Of a stretch of 64,000 bases of DNA, positions 12,100 to 23,869 are shown piece by piece. The stretch lies in assembly GCA_940337035.1 (NCBI GenBank), contig CALNHX010003575.1:1-64000 (forward strand). The letters run 5' to 3'. The stretch is from Agriotes lineatus (taxonomy: Eukaryota > Arthropoda > Insecta > Coleoptera > Elateridae). The position numbers and the translations under genes are program-made. The notes beneath the pieces were generated by a model. It searched no databases. It was given only the letters and a program-made list of their open reading frames with translations, and was not told the origin of the DNA. Each line of letters starts with the position of its first letter. The stretch's first letter is position 1.

Positions 12100-13360
12100 T
12101 GTGTGGCGCTAGAATCCAAATCTAACTTGGCTCCCTCAATCATTCTCCTTCATTTCTCTCTGTTACTGGCTGTTGTTTTCCAGTTATTGATTTTTAGGAG
12201 AACTCGTATATACTTTTGCATTTTATCTTCCCATTGAGGTCCTGGTTTTGCAACAGGTCGTCTGCTATTCAATTTTCTATTGATATTTTCTTGACTACTC
12301 TCGTTTAGTCGATATGTTGCACATGTCCCGCGTATTTAAATCTCTGCAGTATTATAAATGTGACAGCATCTGCTTCTTAGTAGAGCCGGTATAGCTTATG
12401 ATTGTATCTTCTTCTCAATTGCTTCACCATATCAAGTGTATGTTCACCTACAGTTACATTTTGATCTATTTCCCTATTGTTTCTCGATTGTATCAGTGCC
12501 TTACATGTCCAGACCCGATACCGCGTTTTCCAATTTGGTTAAGGTTTTATCTATTGCTGATATGTTTCTACCTAGAATATTAACGTCATCAGCATATCTA
12601 GCTATCTGCCTGGATTTATATAGAAGCCATCCATTTGTCGTCCATATAACATACTTCAGCGTCAGGTTAAAGAGGATGGGCACCAGGCCATCTTAACGTC
12701 GAAGGGGTCGGTTAGACGTTCCTATATTTTCAGGCTAGTTCTCGAGTTATCCATAGTTGAATTGGCTAGCGTGACTAGTTTAAGAGGGATGTTAAGGTCG
12801 ATGATGGTGTTATATAGTTTCCTTCTGTCAATGATCTTGCGGAACTAAAACCCGCTTGGTATTCCTATATTGTAGTCTTTGCTATTGGTTGTAATTTGTT
12901 TCTCAAGCCGGTGGTAAAAACTTTGTTAGCTGTGCACAATAGAGACATGCCTCTAAAGTTTTTGCACTCGAGTTGATCTCCCTTTTTGTGTATCGGGCGT
13001 ATGATACTAGTTTTCTATTCTTCCGGAGCCAAGACAAGGTTTCATATAATATTTCATTTCGCACTTGGTAAGGTGTAAGGTAGAACTTCTATAACTTCAA
13101 TAATTTAGTCAGAAACTGGAAATAGTTGAAGAAGTGGCTGAAAAGTTTGAACATAATATACGTTGTTCAACATTATCGTAAGCTTTATGCAGATAGAGAA
13201 GTCTCTCATCCAACACTTGCTTTGCCAGAAGATACCATCAATGCAATCCAGTCTGTTCTTGTACTTCCTCCAGCTCTTGTTGTTCTGTATTTTATTTGTA
13301 AATATTTGCCACTCTTCTGGCATCTCTTCACATCTTTATAGAAGACTTAGTATGTAGTCT
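12100..13360 (-). mobile_element. Degenerate LINE reverse-transcriptase, minus strand
   Basis: Reading leftward from about 13350, there is LDCIDGIFWQ (from the .G...SC.D.IF.L.Q region) in an open frame. A frameshift near 13190 then gives LYLHKAYDNVEQRIL, reverse-transcriptase motif A (F.KAYD.V). Further left, 12683-12501 reads MPILFNLTLKYVIW and ARYADDVNILGR, motif C with the catalytic YADD. The order A then C is correct for one minus-strand element; the interval between them is eroded. Catalytic residues are visible, but frameshifts and stops make it inactive. Confidence 0.8.
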
Positions 13361-13639
13361 GGAATCTCGAGTAACGGTTCGGTTTCATATTTAATGGGTT
13401 TTCTTGGTACACCGCTTGGTCTAGGAGTACTGTCATTTTTCATACAATTGACAGTTACCGTGACCTCTTTTGCTTTAATTTCTTCTTCTGTTATTGACAT
13501 ATATCCTCTTCTTCCTTGGCGTATTTATTTTCCAACATCTGAAACTGTGGCCCATTTTCAGTTAAAAGTGCGTCATTGTGTTCTATCCATGATTTCGTTG
13601 ATATAGAATGTAATTTTTAAGTAAGGACCCAGTAAAGAT

Positions 13640-13900
13640 AATAACGGGATGGAAGGAAGACCGAGAGGAAGACCCAAGGCAAGATGGAAGGATCAAACTG
13701 AAAACGATATAAGTCTGATGAGGATCCGTGACTGGAGAACTTTGATTAAAGATAGGAAAGAATGGAAGAAGATAGTACAAAAGGCAAAATCACACCAGGA
13801 CCTGTAAGAAAGGACACAGCACAAACAGGAATAGTGGTCTTATCCACCACGGTAAATGGATTAGGCGAGCTGAAAAGCAGCTACAGTTTCCTCGGAAATT
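13640..13900 (+). mobile_element. LINE C-terminal tail, plus strand, lying inside a minus-strand LINE
   Basis: The plus-strand open frame reads NGMEGRPRGRPKARWKDQTE, then ISLMRIRDWRTLIKDRKEW and KKIVQKAKSHQDL before a taa stop near 13807. This is the GRPRGRP..RW...D tail typical of insect LINEs, followed by a probable 3' UTR. It is the same kind of tail as the piece at 11068-11262. It is flanked on both sides by minus-strand LINE sequence. Confidence 0.75.
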
Positions 13901-13919
13901 TATAGCTTATGAATGAAAG

Positions 13920-14540
13920 AATATAATTTGCTATGTTTTCTCTTCATTCTTGGATAGTGTTGCCTAGCACTCACATATTTAGTGCATTTTGTCAATCATA
14001 GCTTTTATTTCTTCATTGCACCATGGAATTTCTCCAAGGACTTCCTTTGCAGCTTTCACGATGTTTTATTACATATCTTTGTAAGCTGAAGAGTAGGTTT
14101 GGTGATTAAGTTTTTTAGATAAATCTGTTTGTACTGTTACGTTTTCTACGCATAGAATGTTGGCTGCGTTAGTGTCATCCGATATTGTGTTGCGGCTAAA
14201 AGTTGGTTGTGTCCAGGTGTATTTCTGTATGTCGCGCTGTTTAGAAGATGTATTTTATACTTTTGGGAAGTGCTTTAATCATTACCATTGGTTCCACCAA
14301 TCTCATACCTCCTGACAATATTGTCTTCAATCTCCTACCCATCCATAAGGTAAATTTGCCAATCAATACCATTTATTTTCATTTATTTTTACTGCTTAGT
14401 AAATATTGCAGCTATTCGTAAAACTCCTGCTTTATTTTGTCTTCTTCCACTATTACTGCATCATAACCCTCTATTTTCATAATTACTTACAACGCCCGTT
14501 CATTTATTTGTTTCCAGATTAAGTTTTTAGCGGCACAAGG
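13920..14540 (-). mobile_element. Degenerate LINE, region between endonuclease and reverse transcriptase, minus strand
   Basis: The minus-strand frame includes PWCNEEIKAMIDKMH (complement of about 13970-14035), matching the WWN.EI..AI..r segment located between endonuclease and RT domains in LINEs. The rest up to about 14530 is only weakly LINE-like. Its position and orientation fit it being the 5' continuation of the minus-strand RT at 12100-13360, split by the plus-strand tail at 13640-13900. Confidence 0.5.
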
Positions 14541-15024
14541 AATACGAAGTAACGCTCTTTTGTCGTAATTACTACGACCAAATGCTCGAAAGCTGGGCAG
14601 TGTGCACAAAAATCTTATATTTTACATATTAATTTGTATGTTTTGTTTCTTCCACACGTATTAGAGAACGCTGAGTGGTTAGAGCGCTACGTAGGCAAAC
14701 AGCACGCCGCCCCTTTATGATTGTTTTGTACGACGGTTCATATGTTATTTTCTCTGGTATTTGTAGGAATAAATGTTGTATTTGTCCAAAGAAATTTAAT
14801 TTTTAATTTAACTTTGAATACTAATTCGAAATCTTTGATCCATTTTAGAAAACTGGTATTGTTATTTTAAAGTGTTAAAGAAATTATTGCAAAAAATTAT
14901 AAAAATATTTAAAAAAAAACATGCGCCTTGCTGTCGACCGATTCTTGAGGTTGTTATTGTATGTGTTTTCAAATCCAAATTTTAAATGTCCGGCAAAAAA
15001 ATCATCTATATATCTTCAACGCAG

Positions 15025-15218
15025 GTCTCTGGGACCCGGAAAAGATCACAGTCCGGGAGCTATTCCAGGCGACGCTGGTGACGTTCGAGCTGGCTCTGCT
15101 GGAGCCAAGGACGCAAATCCTGGGCGGAATATGCGTCTTCGACCTGGGCAACATCAAGATGAAGCACGTGAAGCACATGACGACCAAAATCGCCGAGCAG
15201 ATGGTGGACATAGTGGTA
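15025..15218 (+). CDS. CRAL-TRIO lipid-transfer protein, internal exon (core of the CRAL-TRIO lobe)
   Basis: Third visible exon. The acceptor is tcaacgcag ending at 15024; the donor taken is gtaagt at 15219, the best consensus match. An alternative donor at 15216 would shorten the protein by one Val. The exon starts with two bases completing Gly and carries 64 further codons, ending in phase 0. The peptide contains LWDPEKITVRELFQ, then ILGGICVFDLGNIKMKH, which fits the family pattern q..G...i.D..g....h, and ends AEQMVDIVV. It forms the central beta strands and helices of the lipid-binding pocket. Phase and content agree with the exons on either side. The preceding intron is about 7.1 kb. Confidence 0.93.
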
Positions 15219-18200
15219 GTAAGTACCCGAACATTCTAATTTTGCAACCCGTCGTGATTTAGTCGCTCGTTTCGCTTTCTCGAATTTGACAGGCGTACTA
15301 AAAAGCCAATCGATAATGTGATTTTTGCTTTTACTCGTTGCACTGTGCTAATTAGTGCGATCATAATGCACCGGCGATTACGTAGCGCGAGCGTTGCAGA
15401 GCCTAGTGCCCAGAGGCTCATCAAAGGTAGCACTTGCAAAAAATAAGGATAAGTGAGGTAGTTTCGGTTCAAATCTGGATATTTTCCAATTTCTAAAAGC
15501 ACAAGTGTATTGAAAACAATATAGGTAGCCGCAGCTACAATTAGTATAATTTTAGACATCAAGGTACTGCGCCTCGACGCAATAAAAAAAGGTCTTTAGC
15601 ATTGATTCGTCACTTAGCAAATCATTTTAATCATCTGGGACCGGGAGGTTTTACTTAAAACACGATGCAATTCTAACGACCCGTTATATTTTCCCCCACC
15701 ATTGAAAAGATGCCCTTAAAAGCTTTCAAACTAAATGAAATAGAAAATCGAAATTTGCAAAGAACTTCCAAACGCTTTTGATGATGAAGCTCCATCTTAA
15801 CCCATTATTTAGAATTGCCGCAACGAGTTCAAAAGCGAAGAAAAATTGCTACTCTTTTTTCCATGATTGAAGATGCTCATACAGTGCTAAACATGCATTA
15901 GCCCTTGACGTAAGCTAAATAAAAAACACAGGATTATTTGCATATGTGAAGCCAAACGGTCCGATAGGTTTTTGAAGATGCACCTACATCCACAAAAGTA
16001 AGGTTAACGGAAGTGTTGGTAAGAAAGTGGGGGTATCTTCTTTTCTAAAACCGACCATATATAGTAACATTTCCTTCAGAATTTTTTTAGAACTGTTAGG
16101 AGTGACAACAATTAACGATCTGCCATACAGTTGTCACCTAGCAACCAGTACATTCTTTCTACTTACTAAAATTAAGAATAGAATGCCTGAAATAAGATTT
16201 TCTACATGAAATGAGAGTTGAAAACTACAAAAATCCCGAAAACTTTTAGTGTGGCCCTCGTATGTAGCTCACATACAATATTTCTATCTTCAACCACTTC
16301 TAGTCACAGCTGTTTTTTACTGCATTGTCATTTTCTTTGTAGTTGCCTTAAATTTGCAACATATTTGCCGAGCAAGCTGGAGACTTCAATGCTCGGTTGC
16401 AACAGCAACCCACTGCTCCGGTGCGTGTTTGCTGTAAATTGCTCCAATTTAGCTCATAGTGCGCGTTATGTAAGTGGAACTAAAAAAGCAATTAGAGTCG
16501 AGAAACTGCACGATCTCGAAGGTTAGCTCGCTGCACTGCGTTCATGACGAGTCCTACAAATAGCAGGTCGGCGATTATGATATGATTAAGTAGTGTGCAA
16601 TACACTTGCGCAATTAAGACGCAGTAAAAAGTAAAACTGGTTGCGTAATGGTCATAATTGCTTTAGTATTTTGTATGCTTAAAGTGGCGTGTAAAAGTGG
16701 GCTAGTTTTGAAATTCGTTTGAAATTTAATGACCAACTAACAATCGTTGGATATTAGCATCAATTGTTAGAATTAATTTATGTAAATTTATTGTTAGAAA
16801 ATTATGTAAATATGTCTTAACTTAACATCCGTTTGTTGTTAATGTGGGAGACCAACATATTAAATTAGCTATTTATAAGACTAGACCAGGTATAACGCCA
16901 CTGAATGTTAACTATGAAAACTACTTATATGTATAAATAATATAGGCAACCCAAATAGCTCTTGGTAGGCATACAACAAATAACTATACTACAACACAAT
17001 TAGCACTGCTAAGGTGATCGATCGGCTTTAAGATTTAGGTGAAGTTGATTTATATTTTTTGGTACAATATCTTTTTACATCTTAAAGAAAGTTTTCTATT
17101 CCTCACTTACGTCTTACGAAGTTAAATTCTATTACCTTTTAACATCGCCCACCCATACACGCGACTACAGATGAAGGCTCTGTATATTGTCTAGTTTCTT
17201 TGGAATTTGGTAAGCCCTTATCTGTTTGGTTTCCCAGCAATAAGCGGCCCTAGATACCGAAATTATTCGAGGGATTACAATGTTTGTGAGCTGTCATAAA
17301 TCCCTTGCTACAGAGCTGGAACATTTGATTAAAGGCAAGAAAAATAAGTTAACCTTTTACCTTTCCTCAAGTCTCTCTGTTTGAAATGTTGAGTATAGTA
17401 GAATAATATTAGAACGAAACAATAAAGGCATAAGTTTAAATAGAAAAATTTAAATTTACAGTGAAACACTTCTATAGGTTTATGCACTTCGTGAAGTACG
17501 CATCTAAAAATCACAGAGATTTATCAAATCGTTGAAAAAGCTGTTTTAATTTTTAGTTTTCTGTCAGATAATTTCAGTTTAATTTAATTTCAATTAATTT
17601 TAGTTCTTAATTTTGCACAACATTTTTCTATACTTCAGGGGTGTAGGGAAATAGGAACAGTTATCGGGAAGGGGATAACAGTGACCCGTATTGGAAAACT
17701 TTAAATGTATATAATATTAAACCATGACACTTACGAGAGGAGTAAAACTTAAAAAAAAACTAGTAATTTTTAAATGCCACAGTTACTTCTGGATTTTATT
17801 ACCTTATTAATTCTATTTTACTTTAACGAAACATCACTATATCTACACATGTGTGAATGACAGAAACTTATTTTTACCAAATGGCATCTACACGAAAAAA
17901 GGATCAGTATTAAGAATCGATAGAAGTTAACTTGAAAATCTCAATAAGCAGCTTGTTAAAAGCTCATTAACGCAATCTATTGAAGCTTTAAGGGTTGAAA
18001 TAAGATAAAGAAAATTTGTTCAAGCTGCCCTATTAAATTAAAACTCGTTGATTAAGTAAAGCTTTACCTTAATTACTTCCTTGTAAATAATTTAAATAGG
18101 TCCATGCTTTTCAAGACATAATCATGTTTTTTAAACTATTTCTAATGATGTACCGATGGGTTTGTAAGAAAAATCTGCAAAAGCTGCCACTACAATTTCC

Positions 18201-18879
18201 GTCTGCCATATTTGGTAGTTGTCGGTCCCAATCCCGGATAAAGGAGGAAGGCAGAGTTAGCAGCCTATCTACCATAAACATAGCATAGCTCACAGAATCA
18301 ATGATATTTTCTTAGATCACGAACAGATAACCAAGTGGACAAAAATGGTGCGAACGTGGTAAAAATGAGTATGGAAATCCAAATCCTTCGGTCTCCTATG
18401 TTGGACTATAATATCTTGAACTAGTAAAGATAAAGATGAATTTGAACAAAGATACCATTCATGTCTCTATATTTTATCTGCGAAATAAAAAGAAATGAAA
18501 GGGTGGTGCCAGATATCAAAACTACATTATATGGGGCTGTGTAAAAGCAGAAGAAGAAGATTAGGCCTTCTACATTACGAAAAAATGTCAACATACGGTT
18601 GACAACACATACTATATTAACGGCTGGCTGCTGTATGAAAGCTTGACTCAGTAAAAACTCATATGATAAGTGTCTATACACCAAAACCAAGAAAAGTAGA
18701 AAAAGCGGCCAGCGACTACATAATTGCAAACGGAAACAGAAGCATCATTGTTGGTGCATATTGGATGTTAAGAGTACTGGAACCTGCAGACAGTCACAAT
18801 TTAGTACGTGGAGAATGGAAAAAAGGTCAGAAAAGGTGGGAAAGTACTGCCCCAGCATTCACTTCAGAGAAGTTATTCT

Positions 18880-18990
18880 GTTGACTCATGAAAATCACCC
18901 AAAAATCTGAATCAGAGCAGACGGCCACAGGAATCGAACACACGATCTCCCGAATGCATACGTGCAAACCACTAATCTACAGAGCTCGGT
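18880..18990 (-). repeat. tRNA-derived SINE, minus strand
   Basis: Matches the copy at 58935-59041 over the segment ctgaatcagagcagacggcc (18907-18926) and its flanks, including ggaatcgaac (box B complement) and aaaccactaatctacagag (box A complement). A close second copy and RNA polymerase III promoter-like boxes identify it as a SINE rather than a tRNA gene. Confidence 0.7.
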
Positions 18991-19254
18991 TCAATATAAA
19001 ATTACAGTACTTTGTACCAACAAAGATTATGAGGAACAATTGCTGGGAACCCAGCTGCAGTTTACGATGGTGTTGAAGAATCGTGGGAGAAGTTGTGCAC
19101 AAATAAGATGAAAACGCAGAAGAGGCTTTGGGTAGCAAAAATATCAACTTGAGGCAATACCAAACCGTTGTGCATTGAGAACGTGAAAACGTTTATTTAA
19201 AATTAAGAATCACTACAACAGCATAATAACTAAATGAATAAAAATATGCGAATA

Positions 19255-19776
19255 AAAACTTGGAGGAACTACCATTAACGAAGTTGAACTAAAGAATGCG
19301 CCGAGAAAAATGGAAAATCACCTGGAAGTTGCGAAATCATCTCAAAGATGATAAAGCAGGAAGGATATATGCAGGTAAAGAAGTTAAAGACATTATTTAA
19401 TATGTGTATAGAGAAAAATAAACAATGGGACGATGCAATAGTCACACTAATCTACAAAAAGGGTGACAAAACGAATCTAAATAACTACCGCCCGATAAGC
19501 TTAATTTCCCAAAATTATAAACTGTTTACAACCATTGTGTTTAGTGGTAAACACATTGCAAAATAAACTCTATCTTTACCAACCTAAGCAAGAAGCAAGG
19601 TTTAGAAAATGATTTGAGACAATATCCTAATGGAAAAAAACAACAGAATATCAAATGCCAATTTGGTTGGCATTTGAGGACTACCAAAAGGCCTTTGCTA
19701 GATTTTAAACGTGCACATTGATAAAATCACTTAAAAATTCAAGGATTGACCGCCTATAGACAAATATTAACGATGC
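19255..19776 (+). mobile_element. LINE, left part (start of reverse transcriptase), plus strand
   Basis: Plus-strand frames read TINEVELKNAPRKMENH near 19273, then IEKNKQWDDAIVTLIYKKGD and NNYRPISLISQNYKLFTTI (RT motifs 1-2, YRPISL). Near 19660 it reads FEDYQKAFARF (motif A, D..KAF). It breaks off at ITNI-type sequence at 19775, where a fold-back element begins, and resumes at about 20944. Possible endonuclease remnants lie upstream at 18660-18800 (ISVYTPKPRKVEK). Several stops and frameshifts are present. Confidence 0.8.
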
Positions 19777-20943
19777 GGGGGTGATAGATATTTCTAAATC
19801 TATAAGTGCTAAATACATATTGTTTATATAAAAGTTGTAGATACAAAGATGGTCCACAATACTTAAATAGTTTTGATTATACAGAGTGTATCAAAAAAGT
19901 GTGGCAAATCAATCTTACTTTTAGGAATACCTTATATTTAGATAACTTAAAAGTTTTGAATTGAAATACTAATCATTTTGATATAAAGTTGTATGGGTGT
20001 AGAGGCATTTTCATATTTGATGGTGAAAATAAAACACTGTTGAATGCCACAAAACCAACTCGTCAGTGTTAGTTTTTCCAAAAATAATGGCACATATTGA
20101 TTTATGAGAAAATTGACACTTGTTGACACAAGTTGGTTTTGTGACATTCAACAGGGTTTTATTTTCGCCAGCAAATGTGAAAATGCCTCTAACATCAACT
20201 GCTTTGAATATATTAAAAATTTTATGCAACAAAATGCTGACTTTAGGCTGCTGGTGTAAGTAACGCAAAACAATTGAATGAAGGAAAAGGTTATAAATAT
20301 ATAACTTTTTTCTTGAATTACCCTTAAAGCCTAAAATGGTGGCTCTAGGTATTAATGCTATACAGGGTGATCAACGTCCTGTATATTTTTATATTTTTGA
20401 AAATCATTTTAATGAGCTTTTTTGATATGTAACTTGATAATCCTAAATTCAACTATTTCTTAGATATGCGCATTTTAGCATAAAAAACAATTCAAGCTCT
20501 TGAAGATGCATTATTTTAAGGGTTAACAAACAAACGCCACTTATTTCAAGAACAAGGAACCAGATTTAGATAACAAAAATTCAGCCGCTGCTGAAACTAG
20601 AAATAACAAACACGAAAAAAGCAGAAGACAATTTTGTTACTTACACTTATACGCTTTAAGTTCAACATTTTTTTAAAATCTTTGATATCTCCAAAATAGT
20701 TGATTCGTTAGATTCATACAACATTATATCAAAATGATTAGTATTTCAATTCAAAATGTGTAAGCTACCTAAATATAAAGTATTCCATTAAAAAAAGTAA
20801 GTTTGATTTGCCACACTATTGTATAATCAAAACTATTTTAGTAATGTGCAACGCCTTCGTATCTACAACTTTTATGTCAGCGATATTTATGTGACTCTCA
20901 TAGTTTTAGAAATATCTTCCACCCCTGCATCGTTTCCGGATCC
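19776..20943. mobile_element. Fold-back element with about 240-bp terminal inverted repeats, inserted into a LINE
   Basis: The left arm (about 19773-20000) starts gatgcgggggtgatagatat. The right arm (about 20725-20930) is its complement (...atatcttccacccctgcatc). Pairing extends through the stretch aaaagttgtagatacaaag, then gtgtggcaaatcaatcttac, and on to aattgaaatactaatcattt. No transposase frame is present. It splits a LINE precisely, with upstream motif A and downstream motif B both intact. The right outer end carries ggatcctgtata, which the left end lacks, so the left terminus may be trimmed or the boundary is off by some bases. Confidence 0.75.
20002..20189. repeat. Internal 59-bp hairpin inside the fold-back element
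   Basis: Arms are 20002-20060 (starts gaggcattttcatatttgat) and 20131-20189 (complement, ends gaaaatgcctc). About 52 of 59 positions pair by eye, around a 70-nt loop. Its centre (about 20096) is not the centre of the outer inverted repeat (about 20352), so it is a separate, nested structure. Confidence 0.8.
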
Positions 20944-21790
20944 TGTATATAATAGAGTCGCATAGAAAGTTAAACTACACGAATATGCCAATCCAATAGG
21001 AAGAAAAAGAGGAAGTCGACAAGGTCACCCACTATCGCCGAAGTTGTTTACATTAGCAATAGACGATTTATTTAAGACCATAATCTGATAAAATAGCGAT
21101 ATACTAATAAATGCAGAACGTTTCAACGATCTACGCCTCTATAGAGACAACTCTATAGAACCAAAAGAAATTATACAAGAACTAGCTGAAGCATCAGAAA
21201 AAAATGGGACTACAAATGAACGTAAATAAAACACAAATAGTGACAAATAATCAACATGACAGAAGAGAAGTAATAATAAATGACAAGGTTATAGAAAGAT
21301 GAGAGAGGTATATAAGCCTTTGAGGAATTGAAAATGGGCAAGTAAAAACAAAAAGCTGAAGTCGAAAGAAGAATAAGAGCTGGATAGTCAGTATCAAGTA
21401 TGGAAAACAAAGATGATGCCCGAATTAATGGCCAAAGCTTTCAATCAGTGTGTGATGCCAGTCAATTTATAGGACGAAAGTGGCAGAAAAGGCCATAGAG
21501 CCATGGTAGAACTAATTCTGATAGACAGAAAAACAAACGAATGGCTAAGAATAAGACCAGAAGTGGAAGATACGAGTATATCAACAATAGTAGCAAGACA
21601 AAAATGGAATGACGTGTAAGTGAAGTAAGAAGGTTTTACACTGGAGACCATGGAACAGAAGAAGGAGTGTATTCAGACCAATGATGAGATGAGCAGATAA
21701 AATAAGAAAACAGCCGGAACTAAATGGTAAGAACTTGTAAAGAACAAACGAATGGAAGGGCAGAATTCAGGGCTACATTCGTATTTGGAT
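20944..21790 (+). mobile_element. LINE, right part (end of reverse transcriptase to C-terminus), plus strand
   Basis: Continuation of the LINE interrupted at 19776. It starts KVKLHEYANPI, then GSRQGHPLSPKLFTLAID (RT motif B, RQG.PLSP.LF), GLQMNVNKTQIVT (motif D, GL..N..KT), and HGRTNSDRQKNKRM-type and RPMMR.ADKIRK tail motifs near 21670-21710. A YADD motif is not recognisable in the expected place near 21090, where the sequence is shifted. It ends around 21790. Confidence 0.78.
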
Positions 21791-22039
21791 ATAGAGAGGT
21801 TTGAAGAAGAATGTAATACATGTGTCCAAGAAAAATCGAGGAAATTCCAAAAAAGGGTTTCGGAAAGAATCTCTAAGAATATGCATTTTGATCTATGTGT
21901 GGAACGAAAAAGACGTCTAACATGTTACGAAACAGAAAAAAGAAATAAATGAAAACGTAGAATCTCAAAGTGGGTAAATCTCCGCTGGTAGAAGACAAGG
22001 GGAAAGTTTAAATCCTACGTCCTGAAACATTGTCATGAA

Positions 22040-22420
22040 CAAAATGCCAAATGGAGAATCGGGAATAACACTCTAAAAATAATTGCTGTGTTGGCAATGT
22101 CTAAGTCAGGACAGAAAATCGGACGATTTGAAATGCCTCTTATTTAAATTCAAAACAAGAGCGAAAACTAGCAGTAGACAATGAAGCAGTTACTCAGGTG
22201 ATGCATTTAATTATCTCGGAGTAAATATACCCAGCAGGAGGCATCGTTAGTTTCTGGATGCTTACGGAATATTGTGTAGCGGAATAAATATAAAACAACT
22301 AACAGCAAAAAAGGGTATGCAAAGCACGTATTAGGTGGAAACAATGGCTGAAAGATCCTAACTAAAGCAAACACTACACACCATACGAGTAGCTGGAGTA
22401 AGACTAATAGATTTTTTCAT
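22040..22420 (+). mobile_element. Fragment of another LINE family, plus strand
   Basis: The plus-strand frames read YLGVNI near 22216, then SGCLRNIV and RNKYKTTNSKK near 22250-22320. This matches the post-RT segment F.YLG..I.......VSGCLRDI.W.NKY...K seen in a distinct arthropod LINE group. Stops are frequent. It lies directly after the larger LINE and is probably an independent insertion. Confidence 0.5.
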
Positions 22421-23869
22421 CTTTTATACGACGTGCTTCATACACTACACTATAATATTACATGCTAGAATATTAGGATAATATAACATAACTAACAATT
22501 TTATAAATTTTTCGCTGTTCTTTAAAAAAATGTAGAAGTTTATGTAAATTAACATCAACTCTTAAATTTTAGCAAGCCACATCCTACCATTAACTATAAC
22601 TTGTTATAATCTCTTTATTTTGCTCTTAAGCCTAGGACACTGATGATTTGAATGTGTTGCTGTTTACATAAAAGCAGTTAGGATTATATCTTAACTTGAA
22701 GCTGAAAAGGTATGCATTACCAGTTAAAATCATTGTTAATTCTGTAAACGTAGGAAAGAACATTTTACATTATCAGTCACTATCTAGAAAACTATTTCTG
22801 ACACTGCATCATTAATGCAAATTTGCGACTTCACTGCACTTACTGATTTTTTTACATGTTTCTTCTAATTTCTTGTAAGTATTCAAGATTATTAACGTAT
22901 AAGAGTTATTATGCAGCTATAGTGTTAACAGTATAAATACTTTGACTACTACTAATTGCTCAGCTTGTAGCAGCTTTACCTCAGTTGGTATTTTAATTCT
23001 TCATCGTAGTAGGTATAGAGCCACCCCAGAGCAATCCCTCCCTTCGGTTCTACTGTCATCCGTTTTCTACCTCGCTTATGTTATTTATCCTGCGTGGATG
23101 TAATCATTCTTCGTGTCTTTAGGTGCATCGTAGGGTATATTTTTGTGCTCTTCTACGTTATTTTCATCAGAACCGGTAGTAACGATAGCAATTTTAGTGT
23201 TTATAAACCTTTAGATAGAAGCAAAACTGAAATTTTAGAATGACCTGTGCATCCATTACCAGTATTATTTTCATTTAAAGCTAACAACTCTACGATAACG
23301 CCATTAACGTTACAATCCTTTTCTTTTTGAAAAATCTTCAAATTACGACTTGTTGGATATTAATTAAATAGATGTTGGACTCTAGTTTTAATATTAATTA
23401 AATAGATGTATTTTGTGCGATTAGTTAAATTCAAAATGTTCTCACGGTTTGTGCAGTTCGCCAAAATTATTCATAAGCACGTTCAATGCAGTTCTTAAGT
23501 TTATAACTTTATTACCCTAAGAGGCTATGGCATTTGCAACCTCAATAAAACCTTTGCCGACAGTGCACTGTTCGTGAGAACCGCAACGTTTTAGTTTTCC
23601 ACGCCAAAGTTACCGAACGTTTTGGCTATTTCGACACCCCCACGGGACTTGCAGATAGCCTCCCAAATTTCAACTTAGTTTGTAAGCAGTATCATAGAAT
23701 CATGTTAACGATAACCATCCAGCAACGCAGACGTCACTCTTAAGTGCTATTTGTATATATTATGTGAATATAATCTAAAACTATAAAATCAACACTCTTT
23801 AATGTATTCAACTATACCAACATATAGTTTGGTGTAAAAAGCTACACTGCATCACCAATCCACGACTGT

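Larger units (their letters stand above)
7937..15024 (+). other. 7.1-kb intron of the CRAL-TRIO gene
   Basis: AT-rich intron between exons with matching split codon (one base plus two bases). From 7937 to about 11050 I see no gene and no recognisable repeat. It then holds a short LINE tail (11068-11262) and a cluster of LINE pieces in both orientations (about 12.1-14.5 kb), listed separately. Confidence 0.85.

Noticed and set aside
15002..15262. Open frames in the other two frames and on the opposite strand over the third CRAL-TRIO exon
   Set aside because: Shadows of a GC-rich real exon.
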